Source of the DNA: Paraburkholderia sp. Tr-20389
GTDB taxonomy: Bacteria; Pseudomonadota; Gammaproteobacteria; Burkholderiales; Burkholderiaceae
Length of the DNA: 64,000 bases
Assembly (NCBI RefSeq): GCF_017104565.1
Contig: NZ_JAAGPD010000007.1
Span: forward strand, 1 to 64,000
Reading direction: 5' to 3'
Shown: piece by piece, positions 58,148 through 64,000 of the stretch
Position numbering within the stretch: the stretch's first letter is position 1
Layout of the letters: every line of letters starts with the position of its first letter
The notes under the pieces: generated by a model
The model's database searches: none
Told to the model about the DNA's origin: nothing
What the model saw: only the letters and a program-made list of their open reading frames with translations
Translations under genes and position numbers: made by a program

Positions 58148-59575
58148 GTGAACGATTACAACGAGCGGAGTATCTGGCTGCGTGTGCGCGCCATGTTGTC
58201 GCTGAACGACCCGCGCTGGGGCCGGGGCGAAGGCAATGGCGACCGCCAGCGTCTGAACGATTCGAAGCGTCCGCCCAACGGCAAGGACAGCGAAGGTCCG
58301 CCCGATCTCGACGAAATGTGGCGCGACTTCAACCGGCGCCTGTCGCGCGTGTTCGGCCGCAAGGGCGGTGGCGGCGGTCCGCGTCCTGACAACGGGCGCG
58401 GAGCGCGTATCGGCGTGGGCATCATCATCGGCGTGCTGATCGCCATCTATCTCGGCAGCGGTGTGTTCGTCGTGCAGGACGGCCAGGCGGCCGTGGTGCT
58501 GCGCTTCGGCCAGTTGCGCGACACGGCCGGGCAGGGCGTGCACTGGCGCCTGCCGTATCCGTTCGAATCGCATGAACTCGTCAATGTCGGCCAGGTGCGC
58601 TCGGTGGAAATCGGCCGCAACAACGTGGTGCGTCTCGCGAACGTGAAGGACGCGTCGATGCTCACGCACGACGCCGATATCGTCGATGTCCGTTTTGCCG
58701 TTCAGTACCAGATCCGCAAGCCGACCGATTATCTGTTCCGTAGCGCCGATCCCGATCTGAGCGTCACGCAGGCTGCGCAGGCAGCTGTGCGGCAGATCGT
58801 CGGTTCGCGCAGCACGAACGACATCCTGTATCAGGACCGTGAGGCGATTCGCGCGCAATTGTCGGAAGCGATCCAGCATTCGTTGGACGAATATCGCACG
58901 GGTCTCGCCGTCACGGGCGTGACGATCCAGGGCGTGCAGCCCCCCGACCAGGTGCAGGCCGCGTTCGACGACGCCGCGAAGGCACGTCAGGATCGCGAGC
59001 GTGCGAAGCGCGATGCCCAAGCCTATGCAAACGAACTCCTGCCGCGCGCGAAGGCGGAAGGCGAGCGCATGATCGACGACGCGAAGACGTATGCCGACCG
59101 CGTGGTCGCACAGGCGGAAGGCGACGCCGAACGCTTCAAGGAAGTCTATGCGCAGTATTCGAAGGCGCCTGCTGTGATCCGCGACCGGATGTACCTCGAA
59201 ACCATGCAGCAGATCTATTCGAATACGACGAAGGTATTCGTCGACAGCAAGTCGGGCAGCAACGTGTTGTATCTGCCGCTGGATAAGCTCGTCGAGCAGA
59301 CGCGCCAACGGGCGGCCGAGGGAACGGCGGCGAACTCGGCGTCGGCAGCGCAGGGGGCGCCGTCCGCGCCGAACCAGCCAAACGCACAGAACGCACAGAA
59401 CGCACAGGGCGCATCGCAGGGTGCACAAGCGGCGGCGCAAGGCGGCAATACGCCGACCATCGTCACGCAGCCGGCCGCACCCGTCAGCAGCGCAAGCCAG
59501 GCTGCAGCCGCCAGCGATGCGTTCCGTTCGCGCGATTCGTTCCGCAGCCGCGGCCGCGAAGACGATCTGCAATAA
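58148..59575 (+). CDS. hflK: FtsH protease modulator HflK
   Basis: A 475-aa SPFH/band-7 protein. A short cytoplasmic N-terminus (Gly/Arg-rich, about 1-85), one TM segment (GVGIIIGVLIAIYLGSGVFVV, about 90-110), a band-7 domain and a C-terminal Gln/Ala-rich tail containing NAQNAQNAQ repeats. It forms cages with HflC around FtsH. GTG start at 58148; an ATG is not available near. 11 bases before hflC. Confidence 0.94.
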   Translation: MNDYNERSIWLRVRAMLSLNDPRWGRGEGNGDRQRLNDSKRPPNGKDSEGPPDLDEMWRDFNRRLSRVFGRKGGGGGPRPDNGRGARIGVGIIIGVLIAIYLGSGVFVVQDGQAAVVLRFGQLRDTAGQGVHWRLPYPFESHELVNVGQVRSVEIGRNNVVRLANVKDASMLTHDADIVDVRFAVQYQIRKPTDYLFRSADPDLSVTQAAQAAVRQIVGSRSTNDILYQDREAIRAQLSEAIQHSLDEYRTGLAVTGVTIQGVQPPDQVQAAFDDAAKARQDRERAKRDAQAYANELLPRAKAEGERMIDDAKTYADRVVAQAEGDAERFKEVYAQYSKAPAVIRDRMYLETMQQIYSNTTKVFVDSKSGSNVLYLPLDKLVEQTRQRAAEGTAANSASAAQGAPSAPNQPNAQNAQNAQGASQGAQAAAQGGNTPTIVTQPAAPVSSASQAAAASDAFRSRDSFRSRGREDDLQ

Positions 59576-59586
59576 GGAGCGCGAAC

Positions 59587-60501
59587 ATGAATAAAATCGT
59601 TGCGCTCGTCGTGGCCATCGTCATCGTGCTGTTCGCGGCATCGTCGATGGTGTTTGTCGTCGATCAGCCGCATATGGCTGTCGTGTCCGGCCGCGGCGAC
59701 GCCGCGCCGACGCTCGCCGGTCCGGGTCTGCACGTGAAGCTGCCGCCGCCGCTGCAAACGGTGACGTCGGTGGACACGCGCATCCAGTCGCTCGACACAC
59801 CGGACGAAGACCGTTACGCCACGTCGGACAAGACCGACTTGTTGGTCAATCCCGTCGTCAAATTCCGCGTGTCCGATCCCGTGAAGCTCGTTTCGGAAAC
59901 GAAGGGTGACGTGCAGAGCTTGCCCGAGCGTCTCGCGTTGCTCACGCGCGGCGCACTCGGCGATGCGTTCGCGAAGTACACGCTGCCCGACGCGCTCGCG
60001 AAGCAGGACGCGATCGCGACGCAAGCGCGCGACGGCATGCAGAAGGGCGCGGCGTCGCTGGGCGTCGATGTGGTCGACGTGACGCTCACGCGCATTGACT
60101 TCCCGGCGGCCATGGCCGACTCCGTCTACAAGCGGATGATCGCCGCGCGCGAACAGATCGCGAACCAGGAACGCGCGGAAGGCGCGTCCGAAGCGGACAA
60201 GATCAAGGCGGACGCAGCACAGCAGCAGCAAGCGGTGCTCGCCGACGCATACAAGCAGGCGCAGGCGATCAAGGGTGACGGCGACGGCAAGGCCGCGTCG
60301 ATTGCCGCCGAAGCGTACGGCCAGGATCCGCAGTTCTACCGGTTCTACCAGAGCATGCAGGCGTACAAGAACAGCTTCAAGCCGGGCGACGTGATGGTTG
60401 TCGACTCGAGCAGCGAGTTCTTCCGCTTCATGCGCGGCCCGGATGGCGGCGGCGCCGCCCCATCGACTTCCGTTGCGCCGACGGGCGCGCACAAACACTG
60501 A
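59587..60501 (+). CDS. hflC: FtsH protease modulator HflC
   Basis: A 304-aa SPFH protein, partner of HflK. An N-terminal TM segment (IVALVVAIVIVLFAASSMVFVV, about 3-24) and the band-7 domain follow. AAGGAG 8 bases upstream supports the ATG. Confidence 0.95.
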   Translation: MNKIVALVVAIVIVLFAASSMVFVVDQPHMAVVSGRGDAAPTLAGPGLHVKLPPPLQTVTSVDTRIQSLDTPDEDRYATSDKTDLLVNPVVKFRVSDPVKLVSETKGDVQSLPERLALLTRGALGDAFAKYTLPDALAKQDAIATQARDGMQKGAASLGVDVVDVTLTRIDFPAAMADSVYKRMIAAREQIANQERAEGASEADKIKADAAQQQQAVLADAYKQAQAIKGDGDGKAASIAAEAYGQDPQFYRFYQSMQAYKNSFKPGDVMVVDSSSEFFRFMRGPDGGGAAPSTSVAPTGAHKH

Positions 60502-60544
60502 TTACCGGAACGCCGCGGCATACGAATCGCGGCGGCCTCATCGC

Positions 60545-60736
60545 ATGGACATAGCCGGCTCGTTATTGCTCGCGATCGCACTGATGCTGATCATCGAGGG
60601 GATGTTCCCGTTCGTGTTTCCGGGCGCCTGGCGCGACACGTTCCGTAAAATAGCGGAGCGTCCGCCGCACCACATCCGGATCGGCGGATTGATCGTCATG
60701 GTGCTAGGGCTGTTGCTGCTGCTGATCGCGACGTAG
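60545..60736 (+). CDS. DUF2065 small membrane protein (YjeT-like)
   Basis: A 63-aa protein with two hydrophobic segments (about residues 5-27 and 43-62) and the conserved MLIIEGMFPFVFPGAWR motif of DUF2065. YjeT in E. coli lies between hflC and purA, the same position. No clear ribosome site before the ATG. Role unknown. Confidence 0.9.
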   Translation: MDIAGSLLLAIALMLIIEGMFPFVFPGAWRDTFRKIAERPPHHIRIGGLIVMVLGLLLLLIAT

Positions 60737-60968
60737 ACGTCGCGGAACTATCGAGCGCCGCTCACGAGGCGGCGTCCTCTTCGCTTTTGACCACTGCGGC
60801 CTGTGCCGCAGCGCGCCTGCCCGGCGCATGACAGGGCGGCACATCGTCGGCCCGGAAAGCAACACCCGCAGCGCGCCAGCGCACTCGTGCGTTCATGCGC
60901 CATTGCGTCGCTCCCATTCCCAACGGCGTCTGCCATGACGCCGGATTCACCGTCGTAGGACTGTATCG

Positions 60969-62120
60969 ATGTCGACCTGGTTACTTCCCGAGAATATTGC
61001 CGACGTGCTGCCGTCGGAGGCACGCAAGATCGAAGAACTGCGTCGGCGGTTGCTCGACCGTTTTCGCGCATACGGCTACGAAATGGTCATGCCGCCGCTG
61101 CTCGAATACCTCGAGTCGCTGCTGACGGGCGGCGGCCGCGACCTGAATCTGCGCACCTTCAAGCTCGTTGACCAGCTATCGGGCCGCACGCTCGGGCTGC
61201 GTGCCGACATCACGCCGCAGGTCGCGCGCATCGACGCGCACCTGTTGAACCGTCAGGGCGTGACGCGTCTGTGCTACGCCGGCAATGTGCTGCATACGCG
61301 TCCGCGTGGCCTGCACGCGACGCGCGAGCAGATCCAGATCGGCGCCGAAATCTACGGTCATGCCGGTCTTGAAGCCGATCTGGAAATCCAGCAACTGATG
61401 CTCGACGCGCTGCATCTCGCGGGCCTTGGCCGTGTGCGTCTCGACCTGTGCCATGCCGCCGTGCTGGGTGCGCTGGTCGACAGTGAGCCGGCCGCTGCCG
61501 AACTCGGCGAATCGCTGTACGAAGCGCTCTCGGGCAAGGATGTGCCGCTGCTGAACGAACTGACCGCGAACCTCACGCCTGTCACGCGCGACGCGCTGCG
61601 TGCGTTGCCCACGCTGTACGGCGACGCGACCGTGCTCGAGGAGGCGCGTGCGCGCCTGCCGAACGCGCCGGAAATCGCGCGCGCACTCGACGACCTCGCG
61701 TTCCTCGCACAACAGGTCGGCGGCGCGGAAGTGATGATCGATCTCGCGGATCTGCGCGGCTACGCGTATCACAGTGGCGTGATGTTCTCGGCCTATGTCG
61801 ACGGCGTGCCGAATGCCGTCGCGCGCGGCGGCCGATACGACAAGGTCGGCCAGGCATACGGCCGTGCCCGCGCGGCGACGGGCTTTTCGCTGGATCTGCG
61901 CGAAGTCGCGCGCATTTCGCCCATCGAGGCGCGCAGCAGCGCCATCCTCGCGCCGTGGCAGCATGGCGAAGCGTTGCGTGCGAGCGTTGCCGCATTGCGC
62001 GATGCAGGCGAAGTCGTGATCCAGGCGCTGCCGGGTCACGATCATGCGCTCGACGAATTCGCGTGCGACCGGGTGCTGGTCGAGCGCAATGGCCAGTGGG
62101 TCGTCGAATCGAAGTCCTGA
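60969..62120 (+). CDS. hisZ: ATP phosphoribosyltransferase regulatory subunit HisZ
   Basis: A 383-aa catalytically dead histidyl-tRNA-synthetase paralogue that activates the short form of HisG in histidine synthesis. It retains the class II core ([34 protein letters not shown]) but lacks the anticodon domain. It lies between the hfl operon and purA, away from the his operon, as usual in beta-proteobacteria. The true HisS is encoded at 51 kb. Confidence 0.95.
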   Translation: MSTWLLPENIADVLPSEARKIEELRRRLLDRFRAYGYEMVMPPLLEYLESLLTGGGRDLNLRTFKLVDQLSGRTLGLRADITPQVARIDAHLLNRQGVTRLCYAGNVLHTRPRGLHATREQIQIGAEIYGHAGLEADLEIQQLMLDALHLAGLGRVRLDLCHAAVLGALVDSEPAAAELGESLYEALSGKDVPLLNELTANLTPVTRDALRALPTLYGDATVLEEARARLPNAPEIARALDDLAFLAQQVGGAEVMIDLADLRGYAYHSGVMFSAYVDGVPNAVARGGRYDKVGQAYGRARAATGFSLDLREVARISPIEARSSAILAPWQHGEALRASVAALRDAGEVVIQALPGHDHALDEFACDRVLVERNGQWVVESKS

Positions 62121-62300
62121 GTGTGGTGAGTGCGCGCGGCGTCATGTGAAACGTGACGCCGCAACGATCGGAATGCCCGCCCGCCATCGGCCGCAGCGAC
62201 GGCCTTTGGACGATGCGGTTCATCCATGCCTTTGAGCGGAAACGGAAATTCTGGACATCAGTCCGCGAAAAAATCCGGAAGCTTCCGCGAACATAGGTAA

Positions 62301-63677
<1,377 letters not shown>

Positions 63678-63680
63678 CGC

Positions 63681-64000
63681 ATGATCCAGGGTGTACCGAT
63701 GATTGAAATGAAGGACCCGCGCAACGACGAGCGCAATCTGTGGGTCGGCTGGGACGAATATCACCGGCTGATCGAAATGCTGGCGCTCGCCGTGCACGAA
63801 TCGGGCTGGAAGTTCGACAAGATCCTGTGCCTCGCGCGCGGCGGCTTGCGCGTCGGCGATCAGCTGTCGCGCATTTACGATCTGCCGCTCGCGATCCTCG
63901 CGACCAGTTCGTACCGCGAAGCGGCGGGCACGGAGCAAGGCGACCTCGATATCGCGCAATACATCACGATGACGCGCGGCGAACTGTCGGGCAACGTGTT
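63681..64000 (+). CDS. Phosphoribosyltransferase family protein, 3'-truncated by window edge
   Basis: The first 106 codons of a phosphoribosyltransferase-fold protein (MIQGVPMIEMKDPRNDERNL at the 5' end; YHRLIEML, KILCLARGGLRVGDQLS and ILATSSYRE are similar to hypoxanthine/xanthine-guanine PRTases). It starts 3 bases after the purA stop, so it is probably part of the purA operon and acts in purine salvage. ATG 63699 and 63708 are alternatives. The PRPP-binding motif expected later lies outside the window. Confidence 0.82.
   Translation, partial: MIQGVPMIEMKDPRNDERNLWVGWDEYHRLIEMLALAVHESGWKFDKILCLARGGLRVGDQLSRIYDLPLAILATSSYREAAGTEQGDLDIAQYITMTRGELSGNV

Noticed and set aside
60398-60544. Upstream extension of the DUF2065 frame
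   Set aside because: Overlaps the end of hflC in another frame. Conservation begins at the ATG at 60545.

Overview
This window is a chromosomal segment of a GC-rich betaproteobacterium of the Burkholderiaceae, most likely Paraburkholderia or a close relative (Burkholderia, Caballeronia). The grounds are gene content and order read from the sequence: a lipoyl-type lpdA followed by a phasin gene, a complete iscRSUA-hscBA-fdx-iscX operon, pyrG-kdsA-eno-ftsB, dapA-bamC, ndk-rlmN-rodZ-ispG-hisS-yfgM-bamB-der-hfq-hflXKC-yjeT-hisZ-purA, strong G/C third-position bias and PHB-granule functions. The genus is an inference; no rRNA or species marker is present. Almost everything is core housekeeping. 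No tRNA, rRNA, IS element, prophage or CRISPR array was found.

Layout. 1-8.8 kb: 3' part of lpdA (pyruvate dehydrogenase E3), a phasin gene (-) with a well-formed promoter and two PhaR-like operators, a PBP7-type DD-endopeptidase, an IclR-family regulator divergent from lutAB (lactate oxidation), and two small envelope proteins. 8.8-15.5 kb: a low-molecular-weight phosphatase, then the isc Fe-S assembly operon behind a promoter embedded in two IscR type-1-like sites; a strong intrinsic terminator sits between iscA and hscB. 15.6-23.1 kb (all minus): glycine-zipper protein, lysS, prfB (with the +1 programmed frameshift), an 841-bp gap filled by a large imperfect inverted repeat, recJ and an RpfE-type gene. 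23.4-34.4 kb (plus): lolC-lolD, tatD-type nuclease, comEC, a hydrolase, pyrG-kdsA, eno, ftsB. 34.5-36.6 kb (minus): lipoprotein, Hsp33, gamma-carbonic anhydrase. 36.8-45.8 kb (plus): ferritin-like protein, hydrolase, PHP ribonuclease, yciO, M50 protease, trpS, methyltransferase, dapA, bamC, MBL-fold nuclease. 45.9-46.6 kb (minus): Bax-inhibitor-1 protein. 46.9-64 kb (plus): ndk to purA and a truncated phosphoribosyltransferase gene.

Functional links. Fe-S biology recurs: the isc operon makes clusters used by LutA/LutB, IspG, RlmN, ferredoxin and, by its cysteine pattern, probably by the tryptophanyl-tRNA synthetase. Outer-membrane assembly is represented by bamB, bamC and lolCD; translation by lysS, trpS, hisS, prfB, rlmN, der, hflX and yciO. 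Convergent gene pairs are usually separated by a single bidirectional terminator.

The most notable signals are the [4Fe-4S]-type cysteine pattern in TrpS, the roughly 0.75-kb inverted-repeat element upstream of prfB, the paired IscR sites, the intra-operon terminator in isc, and the PhaR-like operators on the phasin promoter. I see no convincing wholly new multi-gene system in this window.
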